Of a stretch of 64,000 nucleotides of DNA, positions 57,800 to 64,000 are shown piece by piece. The notes under the pieces are model-generated. The model did not search any database. It was given only the letters and a program-made list of their open reading frames with translations, and was not told the origin of the DNA. Each line of letters begins with the position of its first letter. Position 1 is the stretch's first letter. The stretch is from a virus. Position numbers and translations under genes: made by a program. The DNA lies in the IMG/VR virus record IMGVR_UViG_3300025466_001905, positions 1 through 64,000 of that record. The stretch is one strand, 5' to 3'.

Positions 57800-58583
57800 T
57801 TATCTCTCCAAGATGATGTTTGCCCATGGCATGGAAATCTTGGGCAAGGGTAATCCAGCGTGATTTTTGATCTGCAGTGACAAAATTTACCCTATACTTG
57901 TCAGGTTCCAATTGTACCAGTTGATGATCTGGCATTACTGTGGCCAATTGCCAAGGAATAGAAGGCATGCTCAAAGTATGCCCGTCTACTATGTTCATAG
58001 CAATGCTCAATGCAAAATCATTTCTATAGGTAGATTTCAATATGCCGTAGATATTTCTATAATGTTGCCAATGGTCACGAATCATTTGCATGGCATCAAA
58101 TATGAATTTCACAGTGCTGGATCTGCGGAATATGATCACAGTGGCCCAGCTCATGGGCATGAGATGCCGACCAAAGAAATTATTGTCATCAAACGGTTGC
58201 TGACCGGTGACATCATATGCCCAGCGGTGACATAAAAAATCTTGATCAACTGATAATAGTAGTAACAATTGATCGCTGGCTACCACATAGTCTGCATCCA
58301 GCAACAAAGTTTTATCCCAGGGACTTAGGTCATAGGCATTTGATCTATTGCCGTTGTGCCAGGTCACAGTAGTATCAAGATCAGCAAATTTACGAGTATT
58401 GAATCCCACTGTTTCCGCAAATATAACTTTTTCAAATTTATACTCAGGCGGAATTGGTTGATCAGTGACCACACACACAGGCAAGTTTAAGTGTCTGCGA
58501 ATATTTTGCGCCGACCAATTGGCCATGGCCAAATAATCTATTTGTTCGTTGTTGTAGGCAAAAATCAATACACCAGTGGTCAT
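57783..58583 (-). CDS. GT-A-type glycosyltransferase-like protein
   Basis: A 266-residue protein. LIFAYNNEQIDYLAMA and VCVVTDQP open a nucleotide-sugar fold; LLLDADYVV supplies the DxD metal motif. It has SWATVIIFRRS and an NDFALSIAMNI helix, as expected for the family. It overlaps its paralogue by 17 bases and the gene before it by ATGA. Confidence 0.75.
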   Translation of the reverse strand: MTTGVLIFAYNNEQIDYLAMANWSAQNIRRHLNLPVCVVTDQPIPPEYKFEKVIFAETVGFNTRKFADLDTTVTWHNGNRSNAYDLSPWDKTLLLDADYVVASDQLLLLLSVDQDFLCHRWAYDVTGQQPFDDNNFFGRHLMPMSWATVIIFRRSSTVKFIFDAMQMIRDHWQHYRNIYGILKSTYRNDFALSIAMNIVDGHTLSMPSIPWQLATVMPDHQLVQLEPDKYRVNFVTADQKSRWITLAQDFHAMGKHHLGEIIANHS

Positions 58584-58888
58584 CGGTTTTTACTTACCTC
58601 ATCGTATTCTACTAACCAAGCATTCATTTGTTCTTGCCAGCGTTGTTGTGCAAGCTCAATCAATTCTTGTGGTATTATTTTAATAGGATTTTCGTATAAA
58701 TCCAACAACACCATTGGTGTCACTGGATCACAGATGTGTAATTGAATCAACAACGGTGGGCCTGCTTGCCATAGCCCTCCTGCATGTGCAAAAATCATTT
58801 TGGCTTGATACTTTTCTTTGAGTACTCGTTTGACCGCAGCATGATCAAATCGACTGCGGCTGTATGCAACTAATTCATCTGTATTCAT
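58580..58888 (-). CDS. Phage hypothetical protein, first gene of the polycistron
   Basis: A 102-residue protein: MNTDELVAYSRSRFDHAAVKRVLKEKYQ, then FAHAGGLWQAGP. This MNTDEL..YSRSRFDH opening is one I know from T4-like phages, so the ATG at 58888 is believed. The -10 box ends only six bases before it, with no ribosome site, suggesting translation of a leaderless transcript. Function unknown. Confidence 0.75.
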   Translation of the reverse strand: MNTDELVAYSRSRFDHAAVKRVLKEKYQAKMIFAHAGGLWQAGPPLLIQLHICDPVTPMVLLDLYENPIKIIPQELIELAQQRWQEQMNAWLVEYDEVSKNR

Positions 58889-58894
58889 ACGTTA

Positions 58895-58923
58895 ATTATA
58901 TACAAAAGCTTGCCAAAGGTAAA
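58895..58923 (-). promoter_or_regulatory. Promoter for the minus-strand polycistron (TTTACC-N17-TATAAT)
   Basis: On the minus strand, -35 TTTACC (58923-58918), a 17-base spacer and a perfect -10 TATAAT (58900-58895). The -35 overlaps the foot of the terminator hairpin at 58921-58940. Transcription from it would start at or beside ATG 58888. Confidence 0.7.
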
Positions 58924-58940
58924 GGGCCAAAAGGCCCTTT
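58921..58940 (-). terminator. Terminator hairpin after the fibre genes
   Basis: Perfect inverted repeat AAAGGGCC-AAAA-GGCCCTTT, followed on the minus strand by ACCTTTGG. The T run is short, so termination may be partial. It separates the structural operon from the sugar/radical SAM operon. Confidence 0.7.
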
Positions 58941-58963
58941 AGGTGATACTGATTTGTTTAATA

Positions 58964-59956
58964 TTATCCAGCAGTTGCTGCAATAGTAGGTGTGCCCCAC
59001 TGCGAAGTAATATAAGTTGTTTCAGGCGAATAATATGTGACCAAAGTGGCCGGCGCACTGCCAAATGACCCACCTGACGGAGCGCTGCCGCCAGAAATTT
59101 GTGCAGTAGATCCTGGATTGGTATCACCTGTACTGTGCCAGTATGTGGTATAAGTTATGGTCGACCCACTGATGCTGGCATATACTTGAACATAATTACC
59201 AGAATAAGCTGAACCTGCATCATACTGCAAATACAGTTGTGTGTTTGACCCAGTATAATTAAATACTCCTGTTGACGTGGCCAAGCCAGAAGGAGTACCA
59301 GATCCGGAAAACTTTGTTGTCCCTGTATAACCTGTGCTAGCAATAGTTTTACTGGTGCCAGCTCCGGTAAAGCGCAGGTATCCTACTACCCCATTGCCGC
59401 TGCCGTTGCCTATGAACGCATTCCATTCTGTGTCGGCCACTGTACCTGTGCTGGTTTTTCCAAATGCCATTTGAATAAACCCACCGCAGTTGAAAAAAGT
59501 GTAAAGTGCGGTGCTACTTGCAAATGTAACTGTGTGAGTAAAAGTTGCGGTCCATGCACTGCCACCAGATCCATATCCACTATTTAAAGATGTAGTACCA
59601 GTCCAACCTGTGTACTGTGATCCTACTGCATAGGCGTTGTTGCGATTATTGTACAAATTGGTTAAATCTGTGTTGATGTTAGATAATACTGAAATAGTCT
59701 GACCTGTAGTGGGATTACTTCTTGAAGTAATTGATGTGCCTTGATGATTGGCGGCAGCAGTCATGGTATTGTTCAATGTTGCCCATTGTGTAGCAGTAAC
59801 TGTGTCAGTGGCAGACACTGTGTTTAAATTGCCTTGTCCATACCCTGCACCTGCTGATGCAGTACCCCAGGTAGCATTAATATTTGCGCCTGAATTGGTA
59901 TTCACAAACCCATTATAGTCTGTTGCTTGAATTAATCCGCCGGATGAATACGTCAT
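58964..59956 (-). CDS. Virion/fibre-type structural protein
   Basis: A 330-residue Gly/Ser/Thr/Asn-rich protein beginning MTYSSGGLIQATDYNGFV. This opening recurs in virion proteins of T4-like marine phages. The rest is beta-rich with many aromatic residues (TYWHSTGDTN, LYLQYDAG) and no catalytic motif, as in fibre or head-decoration proteins. It ends just before the terminator hairpin. Confidence 0.78.
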   Translation of the reverse strand: MTYSSGGLIQATDYNGFVNTNSGANINATWGTASAGAGYGQGNLNTVSATDTVTATQWATLNNTMTAAANHQGTSITSRSNPTTGQTISVLSNINTDLTNLYNNRNNAYAVGSQYTGWTGTTSLNSGYGSGGSAWTATFTHTVTFASSTALYTFFNCGGFIQMAFGKTSTGTVADTEWNAFIGNGSGNGVVGYLRFTGAGTSKTIASTGYTGTTKFSGSGTPSGLATSTGVFNYTGSNTQLYLQYDAGSAYSGNYVQVYASISGSTITYTTYWHSTGDTNPGSTAQISGGSAPSGGSFGSAPATLVTYYSPETTYITSQWGTPTIAATAG

Positions 59957-59969
59957 TTTCTTTTTCCAA

Positions 59970-61250
59970 TCATGTTATTGTAACAATGGCTTCTATTAAA
60001 CCTTCGTCTGTATTTAATTTATCTTGCAATGATCTGCCAATTACGTTGAAAGAACTGGCTTCTCCAGGGCGAGCTGCCCGTGCTTTACCATTTCCTGCAC
60101 TGACTAAACGATCGCCCTTGTGAATAATACCAACACAGTTTACAGGAACTCGTCCTGTCATAGCCACTGGCGGATGTGTTGCATCAGTGCCAGCGCGACT
60201 ATTCATTAGATACGCAGCTTTTGTACTGATAACACCAAAAACTGTTTCGCTGAGATCTTGTTTCGACATGGTTATTTCGGCTGATCCGCCAAGTTCTACC
60301 ACAGTACCTGGTTCATATTCATAATCAGCTGCAAAACGCTCGGCCATGTCAGCATAGTTGGCATCAATTTGGTTTCCGCTGATAGTGCCAGTGCTACCAT
60401 TGATTGTCATCACTGTGCTTATTGTGCCACCTTTGTTCACAGTAAAGTTTATGTTTCCATTGTTAGTTTGATTAGAAATATTAACTGCAGTTCCTACTAC
60501 ACCAACTCGGAAATCACTGTTTACTCCTACTGCAAGTCCTGTATTGTTAAGCACACTCAAAGTTCCAGATGTAGAAGTGGTTGTATCACTACGCATGAAT
60601 TGTGTGGCTGATATGTTACCAACTGTTTGAGAATTGGTAGCAGTTCCTTGAAACAAAGGAACATTTGCTCCTACAATAGTTGCCAGTGTTATACCAGGAC
60701 GTATAGTTGCGAATCCACTGATAGAATTTTGAGGAGTAAAAGTTGCATCCTGACTAATGATGCCTACTATATCGTTGCCGCAATATAGTTCAATGCAGTA
60801 ATGACTTACACTGCTGTTGTCTACAATAGTGGCAGGAATAGCTCCAGTGATGCCTTGGCCTGCATTGAACTGAGGACCAATCAATAACCACGTGCTACCT
60901 GTCCACACATTGAGTTGTTGATTTGTGGTATCAAACCACAAATCACCAGTGGAATTACTAGTAGGGGCAGTGGCACTGGCTGTTGCTGCCGAAATGGTTT
61001 TGAACACAGTACCATTGTATATTTTGAGCACATTGTTGGTTTTATCCCACCAAAGTTGACCGGTCAATGGAGCTCCTGGCGGAGTGGTATTTGATCCTGA
61101 CTCTAATAAACGTATGATATCGTCATTGATAAATTGACCATAGCCAGCATAATTTTTCCCCACCAAAGTCATTGAACTTGAAGTGTTTATTGTGCCATCT
61201 GCTACAGTAGCAAAAACAGCGCCATCGGTTAACGTAATTGTATACGACAT
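59970..61250 (-). CDS. Tail/head fibre-type structural protein
   Basis: A 426-residue protein. The first 130 residues have two LWWD/LWFDTTNQQLNVW-type segments common in phage fibres (TGQLWWDKTNNVLKIYNG, TGDLWFDTTNQQLNVWTG). The middle is a Ser/Thr-rich beta stalk, and the last 130 residues (DANYADMAERFAADYEY, EPGTVVELGG, PVAMTGRVPVN, GDRLVSAGNGKA) form a compact tip domain seen in phage fibres. It should attach to the host surface or the virion. Confidence 0.83.
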   Translation of the reverse strand: MSYTITLTDGAVFATVADGTINTSSSMTLVGKNYAGYGQFINDDIIRLLESGSNTTPPGAPLTGQLWWDKTNNVLKIYNGTVFKTISAATASATAPTSNSTGDLWFDTTNQQLNVWTGSTWLLIGPQFNAGQGITGAIPATIVDNSSVSHYCIELYCGNDIVGIISQDATFTPQNSISGFATIRPGITLATIVGANVPLFQGTATNSQTVGNISATQFMRSDTTTSTSGTLSVLNNTGLAVGVNSDFRVGVVGTAVNISNQTNNGNINFTVNKGGTISTVMTINGSTGTISGNQIDANYADMAERFAADYEYEPGTVVELGGSAEITMSKQDLSETVFGVISTKAAYLMNSRAGTDATHPPVAMTGRVPVNCVGIIHKGDRLVSAGNGKARAARPGEASSFNVIGRSLQDKLNTDEGLIEAIVTIT

Positions 61251-61273
61251 CTTTCATCTACTCCGTCATTGTG

Positions 61274-61281
61274 TATTTAGT
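61274..61281 (-). promoter_or_regulatory. Late-promoter-like box ACTAAATA (minus strand)
   Basis: Minus-strand GCACTAAATA, 23 bases before ATG 61250 and followed by a GGAGT ribosome site. It lies in the only real gap between the fibre genes, where a late promoter is expected. Confidence 0.5.
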
Positions 61282-61301
61282 GCATAGTAATATATACATA
61301 T

Positions 61302-61910
61302 TTATGCTGCGCTGAGGTTGGTTAATGTCTGAATACGCAAAGTGTAATCAATTTGTATTTGACGATTTAAACTTTTTTGCACTGGATGAAATATCACATG
61401 CGTTATCAACAGCAGATTGGTAGAACTTCCAAACCAACATTTTAATCCAAGTTCATCAAACACATATTCACCATTGAAATTGGTGCTGTTGTCAAAAGCT
61501 TGTTGTCCAGCTGGTTCTCCGTAGTCTAACAAACATGTTACCACAATATCAGTGTAAACATTACCAGAAGTATGCAACACAGTGATGTAATTATTGGCAG
61601 GGTTGGTATCAGCAGCAGAATTGTTGTCAACAACTTTGTAATATGTCTCGTTGTACAAATTGGCATTTTGCCCAGTGGTGTTTGGTGGCAAATAGGTAAT
61701 AACTCCAGTAGGATCTACTGCGCTACCGCCGTTGCCAAAGGCCATTTGGTATATGTATCCTAAATTTTTGTCACTCAACATGTTGGCCATACAGATGCTG
61801 ATATTTTCATAGTGTATGGCATTTTTTTTGTCTAGTAAAATTTCTCCTGTTTTAGGATCATGTATTTTGACAAATCCTTCTATTTTGGCCAGGCCGGGTT
61901 GAATGATCAT
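61302..61910 (-). CDS. Structural protein with EGFV domain
   Basis: A 202-residue protein. It opens with KIEGFVKIHDPKTGEILLDKKNAIHY, which resembles the C-terminal half of the small protein encoded upstream (VEGFVRIFDPNTKEKFVEKRA). It continues with a beta-rich body (GNGGSAVDPTGVITYLPP) common in virion proteins. The two genes overlap by ATGA. Confidence 0.75.
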   Translation of the reverse strand: MIIQPGLAKIEGFVKIHDPKTGEILLDKKNAIHYENISICMANMLSDKNLGYIYQMAFGNGGSAVDPTGVITYLPPNTTGQNANLYNETYYKVVDNNSAADTNPANNYITVLHTSGNVYTDIVVTCLLDYGEPAGQQAFDNSTNFNGEYVFDELGLKCWFGSSTNLLLITHVIFHPVQKSLNRQIQIDYTLRIQTLTNLSAA

Positions 61911-62056
61911 GCTCTTTTCTCCACAAATTTTTCTTTTGTGTTAGGATCAAAAATCCTTACAAATCCTTCAACCAATATACTTCCTGTTTCATTTGGCCGC
62001 TTGGATGCGGGTTTTGGTTCTACAATCGGTTGTGTTGGTAGTTTGTTATCAATCAT
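61907..62056 (-). CDS. Short structural-type protein, partial duplicate of next gene's N-terminus
   Basis: ATG 62056 to TGA, 49 residues. Pro/Lys-rich N-terminus, then VEGFVRIFDPNTKEKFVEKRA, aligning with the first 25 residues of the 61302 protein. A longer in-frame start would overlap the gene before it. It is probably a truncated duplicate or a short adaptor. Confidence 0.65.
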   Translation of the reverse strand: MIDNKLPTQPIVEPKPASKRPNETGSILVEGFVRIFDPNTKEKFVEKRA

Positions 62057-62072
62057 GCTATATTTACCTTGC

Positions 62073-64000
62073 TTATAGACCACGTAGGAATCTTGCTGAT
62101 GGAGTATCGGTTTCTTGCAGCGGTTTTCCATTGCTGGCAGTTCCAACACCGGGTGCGTACCAAGTTACACCTCTACGAACCAAAATAGTCACTTCTGAAC
62201 CAATGTCTGGGGCAAGTGTAAATTCAACCGTGACAGGATTATCTGCAGTTATCACATAGCCGGTGGTTTGCAATTCACCACCGACATATACTTCAACAGT
62301 TTGATTTCTAATAGAATCAGGCTCTTGAGAAATATCAAGATTAGCAGCCACAAACGTGGTTGTGGTACCGTCGGCAATGATACTATCTGACACAATGTAA
62401 TTTTGATATTCTTTTGGTAACAAATTTCCAGGTCCCATGTTGTATACTGCACTGCCCACTGCATGTGATGCAGCTGCTGTACCAGCAGTGCCTCTTAACA
62501 AACTGCTGACTGTGTTGTCTGTGGTATTTCTCACACGGTACATGATTCTTTCACCATCTATGGTCAGTGCTCCCCAAATATTATCTGCTAGGTTAGGCTC
62601 AACCAGTGCGTTGGCATCAGTGACATAAATTATGTCAGCAGTGGCAGTAAGTGGTTGTGCCACCAAAGTAGTGGCATTGGGTGTGATTCTATAAGTGGCT
62701 TGTACGCCACGCATGTCTTGAAATATACGAAATGCCATGGCTTCTGGTACAACATATTGTGTGAAACTGGTAATCACTACCACATCAGTTGATCCAATGA
62801 TAGGACCAGTGATAGTTATACTTGACTTGTTGACTGTGTAACCTTGTCCATTGAATACCCATTGGCCATTCAAAGTCACCAAGATTCGTTCTGGATTGGT
62901 TATAACATTTCCGGTATCAAACGTATTGCCTTGAGAGGTAGGCCCTTGCCACAACTGTGTAAGCAATCTTTGTTCAGTGGTATCATTCCAGGTTATAATT
63001 TCAATGATATCTCCTGCTTGCAAACTGATACCTGCACTGGGTTGAAATACCAACTGCGAACCTATCACATAATACTGTGCATTTGTTCTCACCGATACCA
63101 ATATCACTGCTCCTGCATTGGCAGGATTTGACAGCGTAATCGTACGTGGGTTGACTCCGTCCCATGCATTCACAACATAATCAGTGTTTTGAATCAGTAA
63201 TCTGTTGTTTTGGTACACAGCAACATCAAGATTATTTACTAGTGCAGGACTATATCCTCCGTTTTGAGGCAAATCATATGTGGTCTGAGAACCATCACTG
63301 ACATAATCGACTCCGGCAGCTGGGCGTGCCCTGGCACCATTGATAGAAATCACAATGTTTACTGGATTGGTACCTTGTAAACTGTTGGTCAAACTGTAGG
63401 TCAAAATTGACGGATCTGCTACCACAATGGTTTGGAAAACTGGCAAACTCCAACTGTGTGTTGGGCCGCTTGGGGCATAGCCAAGACAGGTCAAGTTTAT
63501 TCTGTCACTGTCTCCGTATGTGGTGGTAAAAGTTATTTTTGTTTCACGATCGGAATAAGAAGCATAATTGTAATCAGTTCCGGCCAATAACGGTCCTTGC
63601 TCACCGTTGTAGATTACAAATCCACTGATAGCACTGAAAGGAAAAGATACTATTATGGAATTACCGATAGTTGACCCCAAGTAGGTGTTATTCAACAGCT
63701 GATTGCCACCGCCGGTGGCCACAACTGCAACTTGAATAATATCGCCATCGCTAACGCCCTGTGTTAAACTAAAAGTGTAATTGACCCAATCATAGGAATC
63801 AGGTTCTACACCGAGCCCAGTTGTGATGTTCCAGGTAAGCACAACCATGGGATAGGGCAATAACTGACCAAAGTATGCTGTTGGATTGGCAATATTATAG
63901 GTATATCTCAGAGAGTATATAGGGAATCCAAATCCTTGTCCCAACCAATCTGCCCCTGGAGTTGTGTATACTCTAAAATCTAAAGTATCAAATTCTGCGC
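62073..64000 (-). CDS. Large virion structural protein (5'-truncated)
   Basis: The minus-strand frame is open to the right edge (AEFDTLDFRVYTTPGADW lies before the first internal start), so at least 642 residues are shown and the N-terminus is missing. Repeated modules of about 90 residues each hold a D-I-I-E/Q-[IV] strand and IYNGEQGPLLAGTDY, VYQNNRLLIQNTDYV or VTLNGQWVFNGQGY turns. The C-terminal part has LTIDGERIMYRVRNTTDN and an RRGVTWYAPG segment. These are typical of large T4-like baseplate or fibre proteins with no enzymatic motif. Confidence 0.82.
   Translation of the reverse strand, partial: AEFDTLDFRVYTTPGADWLGQGFGFPIYSLRYTYNIANPTAYFGQLLPYPMVVLTWNITTGLGVEPDSYDWVNYTFSLTQGVSDGDIIQVAVVATGGGNQLLNNTYLGSTIGNSIIVSFPFSAISGFVIYNGEQGPLLAGTDYNYASYSDRETKITFTTTYGDSDRINLTCLGYAPSGPTHSWSLPVFQTIVVADPSILTYSLTNSLQGTNPVNIVISINGARARPAAGVDYVSDGSQTTYDLPQNGGYSPALVNNLDVAVYQNNRLLIQNTDYVVNAWDGVNPRTITLSNPANAGAVILVSVRTNAQYYVIGSQLVFQPSAGISLQAGDIIEIITWNDTTEQRLLTQLWQGPTSQGNTFDTGNVITNPERILVTLNGQWVFNGQGYTVNKSSITITGPIIGSTDVVVITSFTQYVVPEAMAFRIFQDMRGVQATYRITPNATTLVAQPLTATADIIYVTDANALVEPNLADNIWGALTIDGERIMYRVRNTTDNTVSSLLRGTAGTAAASHAVGSAVYNMGPGNLLPKEYQNYIVSDSIIADGTTTTFVAANLDISQEPDSIRNQTVEVYVGGELQTTGYVITADNPVTVEFTLAPDIGSEVTILVRRGVTWYAPGVGTASNGKPLQETDTPSARFLRGL

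Noticed and set aside
1-64000. Integrase, attachment site, insertion sequence or ribosomal RNA
   Set aside because: No recombinase, terminal inverted repeat or rRNA-like sequence was seen; the only mobile-type gene is the HNH endonuclease.

Overview
The window looks like 64 kb of a large, AT-rich, tailed-phage genome of the T4-like marine/freshwater myovirus type. The support is: ten tRNA genes with encoded CCA ends, very dense gene packing with ATGA start/stop overlaps, T4-style late-promoter boxes (TATAAATA), host-style TTGACA-N17-TATAAT promoters, virion/fibre proteins at the right end, a phage-type ThyX, and many small genes of the kind found in T4-like phages. The host is probably a freshwater member of the Burkholderiales. 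This is inferred from two host-like cargo genes: a Bug/TctC-family solute-binding protein and a lipoprotein with FG-GAP/VCBS repeats. No identification by database search was possible.

Layout. (1) 1-6.2 kb, + strand: seven tRNAs (Glu, Gln, fMet, Gly, Pro, Ala, Ser) alternate with small genes, a glycosyltransferase, a B12-type radical SAM enzyme, an RNA polymerase omega-like protein and a YkuK-type RNase H-like protein. (2) 6.2-15.5 kb: separately promoted units hold the FG-GAP lipoprotein, a metallophosphoesterase, a 2OG-Fe(II) oxygenase, a four-gene unit (flavin-dependent halogenase, Bug solute-binding protein, PP-loop ATPase, second 2OG oxygenase) and a MoxR AAA+ ATPase closed by a strong terminator. 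(3) 15.5-26.5 kb: arrays of small overlapping genes, including two families of local paralogues, three more tRNAs (Trp, Cys, Ile2/Met), a HExxH/VWA partner for MoxR, an HNH endonuclease and ThyX. (4) 26.5-30.1 kb: a sugar-tailoring operon (two NAD epimerases, a PIG-L deacetylase, a DegT aminotransferase). (5) 30.1-36.5 kb: a 738-residue repeat protein on the minus strand, facing two glycosyltransferase-like genes, an amidinotransferase and a radical SAM gene on the plus strand. (6) 58.9-36.5 kb, minus strand: about 25 genes without a usable gap, apparently one 22-kb polycistron. It carries five paralogous Cys-rich (twitch/SPASM-like) radical SAM enzymes, Gmd plus a ColD-like dehydratase, a carbamoyltransferase, an AMP ligase, a NeuD-like acyltransferase, an asparaginyl-hydroxylase-like oxygenase, sulfotransferase-like proteins and several glycosyltransferase-like proteins. 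(7) 64-58.9 kb, minus strand: virion/fibre proteins, ended by a hairpin that overlaps the promoter of region 6.

How it may work together (inference): regions 4-6 plus the 1.5-4.8 kb genes make activated deoxy- and amino-sugars, modify them (carbamoyl, acyl, amidino, hydroxyl and radical-SAM chemistry) and transfer them. The target could be virion fibres, the host envelope, or a small molecule or peptide. The five twitch-type radical SAM genes embedded in this polycistron are the best candidate for an undescribed system. The halogenase operon is a second, separate candidate.
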